Notes under the pieces: model-generated
Database searches by the model: none
Told to the model about the DNA's origin: nothing
What the model saw: only the letters and a program-made list of their open reading frames with translations
Shown: in pieces, positions 1-5,093 of the stretch
How positions within the stretch are numbered: position 1 is the stretch's first letter
Layout: each line of letters opens with the position of its first letter
Position numbers and translations under genes: made by a program
Source: Thermoplasmata archaeon
Lineage (GTDB): Archaea; Thermoplasmatota; Thermoplasmata; WALJ01
Length of the DNA: 6,901 bases
NCBI GenBank assembly: GCA_015522885.1
Contig: WALJ01000155.1
Location: 1 to 6,901 of the forward strand
Reading direction: 5' to 3'

Positions 1-108
1 ACCGAGGTAGCGAGCATGATACTCCGCATCGACGATGTCATCGCAGCCAAAGGAGAGAGCAAACCGGAAAATAAGCCCCCGTCACCGGGCGGAGATGAAG
101 AGTTCTAA
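1..108 (+). CDS. Thermosome (group II chaperonin) subunit, C-terminal fragment
   Basis: Only the last 35 codons are in the window; the gene enters from the left edge and stops with TAA at 106-108. The fragment contains ILRIDDVIAA, the characteristic last part of the equatorial domain of archaeal group II chaperonins, the ATP-driven cytosolic protein-folding rings. The tail after it is short, charged and proline-rich (roughly KPENKPPSPGGDEEF) and lacks the Gly-Gly-Met repeats common at thermosome C-termini. Because only the tail is visible, I cannot say which subunit (alpha, beta or another) this is. The identification rests on one well-conserved segment, but that segment is distinctive. Confidence 0.85.
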   Translation, partial: TEVASMILRIDDVIAAKGESKPENKPPSPGGDEEF

Positions 109-171
109 ACCTTTTAATCCATTTCCAAATTATACTTAGAGACATAATTTTTCAAACTAATGATATCTCCG

Positions 172-330
172 ACTGGTAGTCACTAACCTAATGAAGCCCT
201 CTTATCAGAGGACACACTCGGAACTATCGTTCCTCGTAAAGCCCTCCTGACAGAAGGCAAACTCGGAACTATCGTTTCTCCCATGTCCTTCCACAAGGAA
301 GGTCTGCTCGGAGCTGTCGCTCCTCGTAAA
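172..330. repeat. 45-bp tandem repeat array, each unit with two hairpins
   Basis: The core CTCGGAACTATCGT at 217-230 recurs exactly at 262-275 and in diverged form (CTCGGAGCTGTCGC) at 307-320, spaced exactly 45 bp apart; a more decayed copy begins near 172. Every unit carries hairpin 1: GGAAC-TATC-GTTCC at 220-233, GGAAC/GTTTC at 265-278 (one G-T wobble), GGAGC/GCTCC at 310-323, and GGTAG/TAACC at 175-188 (three Watson-Crick pairs, one mismatch and a terminal wobble). The first three copies also carry hairpin 2, best at 287-302 (CCTTCC-ACAA-GGAAGG) and partial at 197-212 and 242-257. Dyad centres are therefore 22-23 bp apart along the array. Paired changes in opposite arms (A to G with T to C, and A to T with T to A) argue for preserved pairing. 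Whether it acts as DNA or RNA is unknown. Confidence 0.8.
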
Positions 331-437
331 TCCCATCTGCCCACGATATAAGTTAACAAAGTCAGGTCGGCGGCTATAATCACGCAAAACAGCAGAAAGA
401 ATCTGTCCCCCGTCATCATCAACCTTTTTATATCCAT
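183..437 (-). CDS. Doubtful small membrane protein ORF running into the repeat array
   Basis: This is an 84-codon ORF on the minus strand. Its N-terminal half has one strongly hydrophobic segment (residues about 13-33, around FFLLFCVIIAADLTLLTYIV), which could be a membrane anchor. Its C-terminal half is a translation of the 45-bp repeats, giving a 15-residue period (TIVPSLPS, TIVPSVSS). I see no good Shine-Dalgarno before the first ATG at 437; a TATA-like GGATATAAAAAGG lies just inside the ORF at 434-422, so a start at one of the adjacent ATGs near 417-419 is possible. No family is recognised. The repeat array also opens a second minus-strand frame, which suggests that openness here is a by-product of the repeats. 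It may be spurious, or a small gene whose 3' end was overrun by the array. Confidence 0.2.
   Translation of the reverse strand: MDIKRLMMTGDRFFLLFCVIIAADLTLLTYIVGRWDLRGATAPSRPSLWKDMGETIVPSLPSVRRALRGTIVPSVSSDKRASLG
422..435 (+). promoter_or_regulatory. TATA-like promoter element for the fchA-like gene
   Basis: The sequence CCTTTTTATATCC contains TTTATATC at 427-434, close to the archaeal TATA consensus. Transcription would begin roughly 25 bases downstream, near 455-458, giving a very short leader before the ATG at 462. The opposite strand also reads as a TATA box (GGATATAAAAAGG), so the direction rests on the position of the gene. Confidence 0.5.
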
Positions 438-461
438 TATTTATGGTCGTACGGTGAAATC

Positions 462-1055
462 ATGTTGAAGAAAATGAACATCGAAGAATTTCTCGAAGAG
501 CTCGCTTCGGATTCCCCGGCTCCGGGAGGCGGCAGCGTCGCTGCCCTTACAGGTGCCGCAGGCGCATCCCTCGGAGAGATGGTATGTTCGCTTACTCTCG
601 GAAAAAAGAAGTATGCAGATGTTCGGGATGAAATAGCGGAAAAAAAGGCGGAGCTGGAAAAAGTACGAAAGCGCCTCGTGGAACTCATGGACATAGACAC
701 CGATGCTTTCAATCTTGTTATGGATGCCATAAAGATGCCGAAGGAGACCGAGGAGCAGAAAAAGGAGAGAAGGGAGGCGATGCAGAGGGCGTTCAGAAAG
801 GCGGCGGAGGTCCCTCTGGAAACAGCGGAGCGCTCCCTCGAAGCCATGAGACACTGCGTAAGGGTCAGGGAGATAGGGAACAGGAATGCGAAGAGTGATG
901 CGGAGATATCCGTGATGCTCTGCCATCTCGGGGTCAAGGGTGCGATTTTAAATGTCAGAATAAATTTGGAATCCATAAAAGACGAGGACTTTTTGGGACG
1001 AACCGAGAGCAGGCGCCGGGAAATAGAGGACGAAGCGGAGAGGCTTGCCGGATGA
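462..1055 (+). CDS. fchA: Methenyltetrahydrofolate cyclohydrolase / cyclodeaminase family protein (FchA-like)
   Basis: This 197-residue protein belongs to the small all-helical family that includes bacterial FchA and the cyclodeaminase domain of formiminotransferase-cyclodeaminase. Family hallmarks are visible: SPAPGGGSVAAL at residues 18-29, a DIDTDAFN segment near 78-85, and GNRNAKSDAEIS at 139-150. The length matches stand-alone family members. The expected role is cytosolic interconversion of 5,10-methenyl- and 10-formyl-tetrahydrofolate; deamination of formimino-tetrahydrofolate is the alternative, but no formiminotransferase is nearby. The ATG at 462 follows GGTGA (453-457) by four bases, the same geometry seen at other genes here; an in-frame ATG at 474 is the alternative start. 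The stop overlaps the next gene by four bases (ATGA), so the two are probably cotranscribed and translationally coupled. The family is secure; the exact substrate is inferred. Confidence 0.88.
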   Translation: MLKKMNIEEFLEELASDSPAPGGGSVAALTGAAGASLGEMVCSLTLGKKKYADVRDEIAEKKAELEKVRKRLVELMDIDTDAFNLVMDAIKMPKETEEQKKERREAMQRAFRKAAEVPLETAERSLEAMRHCVRVREIGNRNAKSDAEISVMLCHLGVKGAILNVRINLESIKDEDFLGRTESRRREIEDEAERLAG

Positions 1056-1609
1056 GCGGAAGGATAAGCATAGGTCTCTACAACACCTATGACCGAAAGA
1101 AGTTCAGGGAGGCACACAGAAGAGCGCTGGCAAGGGCCGCTCCCATAGCTATGGCATTCGATTTCAATCTGGCGACATTCGGATTTCCTTTTCCGGAAGA
1201 CCGAAAGACTTCTGTCGAGACTGCCGAATTCGTGGCCAATTCTACGACAATAGGCGAAGGCGGAAGGTACTTCAAGGAACTGGCTGAAAAAGGCAGATTC
1301 CACTATTTTCAGTACCCGAAATCAGGATTTCCGCCTCAGCTTGGGATTCCGGTCATAACAACAAGCAGGCCTTTTTTGCGGGAAATAGGCATCAGAGAAA
1401 TGGCCGAAGGCCTGATGAGCGGTCAGTCTTTTCTTCTGATATTCGGCTTGGGGCCTCACGGAATGAGCCGGAAGGAGAAGGAACTGGGAAAATACCATTT
1501 TGACCTCACGGGAAGGGGGATATCGATGGAGACATGCACTGCAATGGGTGCGGTCTCTGCCGCAGTATGGAATGAGATAAAGGAGAGGCAGATGAGAAAA
1601 AGGCTCTGA
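1052..1609 (+). CDS. DUF531 family archaeal protein, possibly SPOUT-like
   Basis: This 185-residue protein matches the archaeal DUF531 family as I know it, beginning RISIGLYNTYDRKKFREAH. No experimentally established function is known to me. Two C-terminal segments stand out: LLIFGLGPHGMS at residues 128-139 and DLTGRGISMETCTAMGAV at 151-168. Their order and character (a strand ending in a glycine-rich loop, then a small-residue turn followed by a helix) resemble the knot region of SPOUT-class RNA methyltransferases, so an S-adenosylmethionine-dependent RNA modification role is a plausible inference, not a demonstrated one. There is no signal peptide or membrane segment. The start codon overlaps the stop of the fchA-like gene (ATGA at 1052-1055), with a purine-rich GGAGAGG about ten bases upstream, so it is the second gene of a two-gene unit. 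It ends 124 bases before the RHH-ftsZ pair. Confidence 0.8.
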   Translation: MSGRISIGLYNTYDRKKFREAHRRALARAAPIAMAFDFNLATFGFPFPEDRKTSVETAEFVANSTTIGEGGRYFKELAEKGRFHYFQYPKSGFPPQLGIPVITTSRPFLREIGIREMAEGLMSGQSFLLIFGLGPHGMSRKEKELGKYHFDLTGRGISMETCTAMGAVSAAVWNEIKERQMRKRL

Positions 1610-1641
1610 AACGCCGAAAATCGGGGGAATAGAAACTTGAC

Positions 1642-1656
1642 CGAAAGTTTTAAATA
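1642..1656 (+). promoter_or_regulatory. BRE/TATA promoter of the RHH-ftsZ operon
   Basis: CGAAAG at 1642-1647 (BRE-like) is followed directly by TTTTAAATA at 1648-1656, a good archaeal TATA box. A start of transcription about 25 bases downstream of the box centre falls near 1677-1680, immediately before the palindrome at 1681. A second, weaker AT-rich element (ACATATTAT, 1662-1670) would put the start inside the palindrome instead. Confidence 0.65.
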
Positions 1657-1670
1657 GTGATACATATTAT

Positions 1671-1720
1671 CAGACATTTGTCCGACATATGTCGGATTAT
1701 CCGCAATAATGTGTCCGACA
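1671..1720. promoter_or_regulatory. Palindromic operator with phased half-sites upstream of RHH-ftsZ
   Basis: TCCGACATATGTCGGA at 1681-1696 is a perfect 16-bp palindrome. The half-site TGTCCGACA occurs at 1679-1687 and again exactly at 1712-1720, 33 bp later. A weaker CAGACA at 1671-1676 lies 11 bp before CCGACA at 1682-1687. The direct copies are thus spaced by multiples of 11 bp, on nearly the same face of the helix. The cluster starts at the predicted transcription start and ends 13 bases before the RHH gene, where a bound protein would block initiation or elongation. The RHH protein encoded immediately downstream is the obvious candidate ligand (inference). Confidence 0.7.
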
Positions 1721-1733
1721 AAAGAGGCATGAA

Positions 1734-2045
1734 ATGGCACCCGAATCCGAAAGAATTACGGTAAGGCTACCGAAAGAAACAGTGGAAAAGATAGAGCGCC
1801 TGCTCGCCACGGGGAACTACGGAAAAACGGTCTCCGACTTTGTGAGAAGAGCCATAGACACATACATAGACGCAGAGTTCACACCTGAAAACATCGAGAA
1901 AAAGGTCGTGGAGCTTCCGAAATCCAGCGTACAGGCGCTTGAGGAATTCACGAACGAGGGCGAATATGTGTCTGTCGAAGATGCCATAAGGACAGTCATA
2001 CGGGACTATGTGAGAAAGCGCCTCGAAGATTCGGACCAGAAATAA
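1734..2045 (+). CDS. Tandem ribbon-helix-helix (CopG/CdrS-like) transcriptional regulator
   Basis: This 103-residue protein contains two consecutive ribbon-helix-helix units. Unit 1 has the DNA-contacting strand ERITVRLP (residues 6-13), helix A about 14-28, and helix B from about 31 (TVSDFVRRAIDTYID). Unit 2 has strand KKVVELP (56-62), helix A about 63-76, and helix B from about 80 (VEDAIRTVIRDYVRKRLE). RHH proteins bind DNA as dimers with the paired strands in the major groove; two units in one chain could form that pair internally. The gene lies 14 bases before ftsZ and behind a palindromic operator, matching the conserved euryarchaeal pairing of an RHH gene (CdrS in haloarchaea) with ftsZ. 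The ATG at 1734 has GAGG at 1724-1727, six bases upstream. The likely role is a regulator of cell-division genes with autoregulation (inferred). Confidence 0.85.
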   Translation: MAPESERITVRLPKETVEKIERLLATGNYGKTVSDFVRRAIDTYIDAEFTPENIEKKVVELPKSSVQALEEFTNEGEYVSVEDAIRTVIRDYVRKRLEDSDQK

Positions 2046-2059
2046 AGAAAGTGATGAAA

Positions 2060-3097
2060 ATGGGCATTGAAAACCTGCTTGAAAAGGCGCAAAACTTCGA
2101 AGTCCCCGCAAAAAAACCCCTGTTAAGGATAGTTATCATAGGTTCCGGCGGTGCCGGCAGCAATACAATGACGAGACTTAACCTTATGGGGATCCAGACA
2201 GCGAGGACCATAGCGCTGAACACGGATGCCGCCCATTTGATGACCGTTAAAGCCGAAAGGAAGATACTGATAGGAAAGCAGCAGACAAGGGGCCTGGGAG
2301 CCGGAGGGGATCCCACTATCGGAGAAAGGTCCGCAGAGTACAGCTATGACGAGATAGAAGAGGCCATAGGAAATCCGCACATAGCTTTCATAGTGGCAGG
2401 TATGGGCGGCGGGACAGGAACGGGGTCTGCGCCGATAGTTGCGGAGATAGCAAAGAAATCCGGGGCCATAACCATAGCAATGGTCACAAAACCCTTCAGT
2501 GTTGAGAACGGAAGGAGTGCAAAGGCAAAAGAAGGCATCAGAAGACTGAAGGAAGTGGCGGATACGGTCATAGTCCTCGAAAACGACAGGCTTCTGGATA
2601 TCGTGCCGAGACTTCCGATAAATCAGGCATTCATGATAATGGACATGCTCATTGCAGATGTAATAAAGAACCTCACGGAGATACTTACAGAGACTTCCAT
2701 GATAAACATAGACTTTGCCGACTTCAGAAGAGTCATGTCCGAGGAAGGCGATGCGACCATACTCTACGGGGAGAGCGCCCTCTCGGAGCCTTCCATGGTA
2801 GTGGAGGACACTTTCAACAACCGGTTTCTGGATGCAGACCATACGAATGCCGCAGCCGCACTTATACATCTCACGGTCGGTTCTCAGGCACCCCTTGAGA
2901 CGATAAACGAGGTCATGAAAGGATTGACCCGGGACATGGCTCCCGATGCCAACATAATAATGGGCATAAGGCAGAACCCAGAATATGACGGAAAAATCAA
3001 GGTTCAGATGGTTGTCACAGGCATAAAGAATGAACCTATTCCGCATATGATAGGAAAAGCCGTCGCCGAGCCCTTCTCGAAAATCACATCACGATGA
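2060..3097 (+). CDS. ftsZ: Cell division GTPase FtsZ
   Basis: This is a 345-residue tubulin-superfamily GTPase that polymerises into the division ring at the cytoplasmic face of the membrane. Numbered from the ATG at 2060, it shows the N-terminal Rossmann start IVIIGSGGAGSNT (24-36), LNTDA (53-57), the tubulin signature GGGTGTGSAP (116-125), and the T7 loop NIDFAD (216-221) with Asp218 and Asp221, which complete the active site of the neighbouring subunit. The C-terminal domain is present but the tail is short (ending FSKITSR). GTG at 2051 and ATG at 2054 are in frame upstream, but the stretch from 2050 (AGTGATG) looks like the ribosome binding site itself, so I prefer 2060. It is cotranscribed with the RHH gene 14 bases upstream. 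Archaea often carry two FtsZ types; linkage to an RHH gene favours FtsZ2, but I cannot settle this without a tree. Confidence 0.95.
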   Translation: MGIENLLEKAQNFEVPAKKPLLRIVIIGSGGAGSNTMTRLNLMGIQTARTIALNTDAAHLMTVKAERKILIGKQQTRGLGAGGDPTIGERSAEYSYDEIEEAIGNPHIAFIVAGMGGGTGTGSAPIVAEIAKKSGAITIAMVTKPFSVENGRSAKAKEGIRRLKEVADTVIVLENDRLLDIVPRLPINQAFMIMDMLIADVIKNLTEILTETSMINIDFADFRRVMSEEGDATILYGESALSEPSMVVEDTFNNRFLDADHTNAAAALIHLTVGSQAPLETINEVMKGLTRDMAPDANIIMGIRQNPEYDGKIKVQMVVTGIKNEPIPHMIGKAVAEPFSKITSR

Positions 3098-3288
3098 ACA
3101 CAATCCTCCTCTCTTTTTTCCCCGTATGAGATGTGTGTACTTAAAGTGTAAAATGAATTCGGGATACTACAACGAAGCCGTCTCCGACTATAGATTCTCT
3201 TTTTACTTTTTGTTCGTGTAGCTCTTTGAGAAGTTTTTCTGTGGGTTAACTTTATTTCCCCCTTCCGCTTTCGCTCGCCGGTGAAAAC
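3098..3288 (+). terminator. T-rich intergenic region after ftsZ with probable terminators
   Basis: A T6 run at 3114-3119 lies 17 bases after the ftsZ stop, and two T5 runs lie at 3200-3204 and 3207-3211. Archaeal transcription commonly ends at such T-rich tracts without a strong hairpin. The right end of the region carries the purH promoter. I see no RNA gene or supported protein gene in it. Confidence 0.45.
3248..3288 (+). promoter_or_regulatory. Promoter and ribosome binding site of purH
   Basis: A TATA-like AACTTTATTTC (3248-3258) predicts a transcription start near 3279-3281. GGTGA at 3280-3284 is followed by four bases and then TTG at 3289. The same GGTGR-N4-start arrangement precedes the fchA-like gene and the aspartate dehydrogenase gene, which supports TTG as the true start. 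The predicted leader is only about ten bases. Confidence 0.55.
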
Positions 3289-4830
3289 TTGGAGATAAGA
3301 AGAGCGCTCCTCAGCGTATCGGACAAGACGGGAATAACGGACCTCGCAAAGGGACTGCACGAGCTGGGAATAGAGATAATATCTACAGGAGGCACTGCCA
3401 AGGCGATAGAGAGCGCGGGCATACCTGTGAAAAGGGTGGAGGAGATAACCGGCTTTCCCGAAATGCTTGACGGAAGGGTGAAGACGCTGCACCCTGTGAT
3501 TCACGGAGGAATTCTCGCTCTCCGCAACGAGGATCATATGGCTCAGATAAAAGCTCAGGGAATAGAGCCGATAGACATGGTCGTTGTAAACCTCTATCCT
3601 TTCGAGAAGGTGGCGAAAGATGAGAGCGCCAGCATCGAAGATCTGATAGAGAACATAGACATAGGCGGGCCGACACTGATAAGGAGCGCTGCGAAGAACC
3701 ATGAGAATGTGGTGGTAATCTCAAATCCTTCAAGGTATGAAGAGGTCATCGAGGCGATGATCGAGGAAGGTGATATCCCGGAGGAACTCAGAAGGGAGCT
3801 CGCACTGGAAGCATTTGCGCACACGGCAGCCTACGATTCCATGATATATTCCACGCTTTCCCGGAGATTCACGGGTCTTAAATTCCCCGAGCACCTCTTC
3901 CTCCATTACCTGAAGGTCCAGAACCTCAGATACGGCGAGAACAAGGAGCAGGAAGCCGCATTTTACAGAGACCCCGAAATTATAGAGCCGTGCATAGCCT
4001 CTGCGAAGCAGCTGCACGGAAAAGCTCTCTCCTACAACAACATACTGGACACCAATGATGCTCTTGAATTGATTAAGGACTTCGACGAGCCTACGGTAGC
4101 TGCAATAAAACATACGAATCCCTGCGGAGTTTCGTCTGCGGACGACATATACACCGCCTTCAGGAGAGGTATGGACGCTGACCCTCTGTCCGCGTACGGA
4201 GGGATACTTGCGCTCAACCGGGAGGTCACATACGATATAGTGAAGGACCTGAAAGGGGTCTTTCTCGAGGTGATAATCGCCCCTTCCTATGAGGAAAAAG
4301 CTCTGGAAAGGCTGATGAAGAGAAAGAACCTCAGGATTATGAAGACCGGTCCGCTTGAACATGCGAAACCAGCCATGGACTACCGCAAGGTCGTCGGAGG
4401 AATGCTTGCTCAGGACAGAGACATCTCGAGGCTCGATGATGCCTCAAAGCTAAAAGTTGTCAGCGAGAGAGCGCCCACGGATAAGGAGATAAGCGATATG
4501 CTGTTCGCATGGAAGGTAACCAAACACGTCAAGTCGAACAGCATAGTGTTCGCAAAGGACAAGACAACCGTGGGCATAGGTGCGGGACAGATGTCAAGGG
4601 TCGATGCCGTTAAGATAGCATCTTTCAAAGGAGGAGCGCAGACAGGAGGCGCTGTGATGTCCTCGGATGCCTTTTTCCCGTTCAGAGACGGGATAGATGA
4701 GGCCGCGAAGGCTGGGATTACAGCGGTGATCCATCCCGGCGGCTCAATAAGGGATGAGGATGTCATAAAGGCCGCAAACGAGTACGGAATGGCAATGGTC
4801 TTCACCGGATACCGGGTTTTCAAGCACTGA
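3289..4830 (+). CDS. purH: Bifunctional AICAR transformylase / IMP cyclohydrolase PurH
   Basis: This 513-residue protein performs the last two steps of purine synthesis: formyl transfer from 10-formyl-tetrahydrofolate to AICAR, then closure to IMP. The N-terminal MGS-like cyclohydrolase domain (about 1-190) shows SVSDKTG (9-15), STGGTAK (32-38), GRVKTLHP (62-69), DIGGP (124-128) and SAAKN (133-137). The C-terminal transformylase domain shows the catalytic Lys274-His275 in IKHTNPCG, GAGQMSRVDA (431-440), SDAFFPFRDG (459-468) and IHPGGS. Length is normal for the bacterial-type enzyme. One oddity is RYGENKEQ at 214-221, where the family almost always has RYGENPHQ. The start is TTG, supported by GGTGA four bases upstream. 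Many archaea instead use separate PurP and PurO, so a full PurH points to acquisition from bacteria or a lineage that keeps folate-dependent purine synthesis; the fchA-like gene nearby fits this. Confidence 0.96.
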   Translation: MEIRRALLSVSDKTGITDLAKGLHELGIEIISTGGTAKAIESAGIPVKRVEEITGFPEMLDGRVKTLHPVIHGGILALRNEDHMAQIKAQGIEPIDMVVVNLYPFEKVAKDESASIEDLIENIDIGGPTLIRSAAKNHENVVVISNPSRYEEVIEAMIEEGDIPEELRRELALEAFAHTAAYDSMIYSTLSRRFTGLKFPEHLFLHYLKVQNLRYGENKEQEAAFYRDPEIIEPCIASAKQLHGKALSYNNILDTNDALELIKDFDEPTVAAIKHTNPCGVSSADDIYTAFRRGMDADPLSAYGGILALNREVTYDIVKDLKGVFLEVIIAPSYEEKALERLMKRKNLRIMKTGPLEHAKPAMDYRKVVGGMLAQDRDISRLDDASKLKVVSERAPTDKEISDMLFAWKVTKHVKSNSIVFAKDKTTVGIGAGQMSRVDAVKIASFKGGAQTGGAVMSSDAFFPFRDGIDEAAKAGITAVIHPGGSIRDEDVIKAANEYGMAMVFTGYRVFKH

Positions 4831-5093
4831 TAAATTCCATGAAAAGGCGAATTCTGGGAGAGCGATGCACTGGACCCGAAAGATATCAAGAGGATGACTA
4901 TCAAACAAAATTGAGAATGGGATTTATTGATATTCTTAATGCGGATTTGTTATCGAAGTTCGATGTCTGCGAAGGGCAGGATTGCGAGCAACTGCCGTGT
5001 CCTCAACTAAGTTTAAGCCCGGCTACCTTTAGAAGCCTATAAGGATTTCTGAGAATCCATTGGAACGGGTTATCATGTATCAAGGACATCATC
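4831..5093. other. 263-base gap with no defensible gene; possible gene remnants
   Basis: A 67-codon plus-strand ORF (ATG 4839, stop at 5042) has no Shine-Dalgarno and an ordinary-looking but unrecognised sequence with a small cysteine cluster (VCEGQDCEQLPC). In another plus frame, 4843-4911 reads EFWESDALDPKDIKRMTI and then stops, without a start codon; it looks more protein-like than the rest and may be a fragment of a lost gene. A small hairpin GGATTT-CTGA-GAATCC (one wobble) lies at 5043-5058. The stretch abuts the truncated methyltransferase and may be decayed sequence. Confidence 0.4.

Larger units (their letters stand above)
109..461. other. 353-base gap between thermosome and fchA-like gene
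   Basis: This stretch holds no confident gene. In order it contains an AT-rich 3' region after the thermosome with a short T-run near 148-152 that could end transcription, an array of 45-bp tandem repeats at about 172-330, a moderately AT-rich stretch, and the promoter of the downstream gene near 422-435. A doubtful minus-strand ORF covers 183-437 and is listed separately. Confidence 0.7.

Noticed and set aside
172..330. CRISPR array
   Set aside because: The whole 45-bp unit is repeated with drift; there are no constant repeats separated by unique spacers and no cas genes.
437..1303. Long minus-strand ORF (288 codons) opposite the fchA-like gene
   Set aside because: It is antisense to two clearly recognised genes, is rich in Ser/Phe/Leu as antisense shadows are, and matches no family.
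2123..3046. Long minus-strand ORF (307 codons) opposite ftsZ
   Set aside because: It is the antisense shadow of FtsZ; its Tyr/His/Arg-rich composition is not protein-like and no motif is present.
3153..3221. 22-codon ORF beginning MNSGYYNEAVSDYR
   Set aside because: It weakly recalls the start of HEPN helices (GYYxEAV), but it is too short, has no ribosome binding site and lies in a T-rich terminator region.
3319..3325. TCGGACA inside purH, similar to the ftsZ operator half-site
   Set aside because: It is a seven-base match within coding sequence with no palindromic partner; expected by chance.
4839..5042. 67-codon plus-strand ORF after purH
   Set aside because: There is no Shine-Dalgarno, no recognisable domain, and a competing protein-like frame overlaps it; kept only as part of the gap description.
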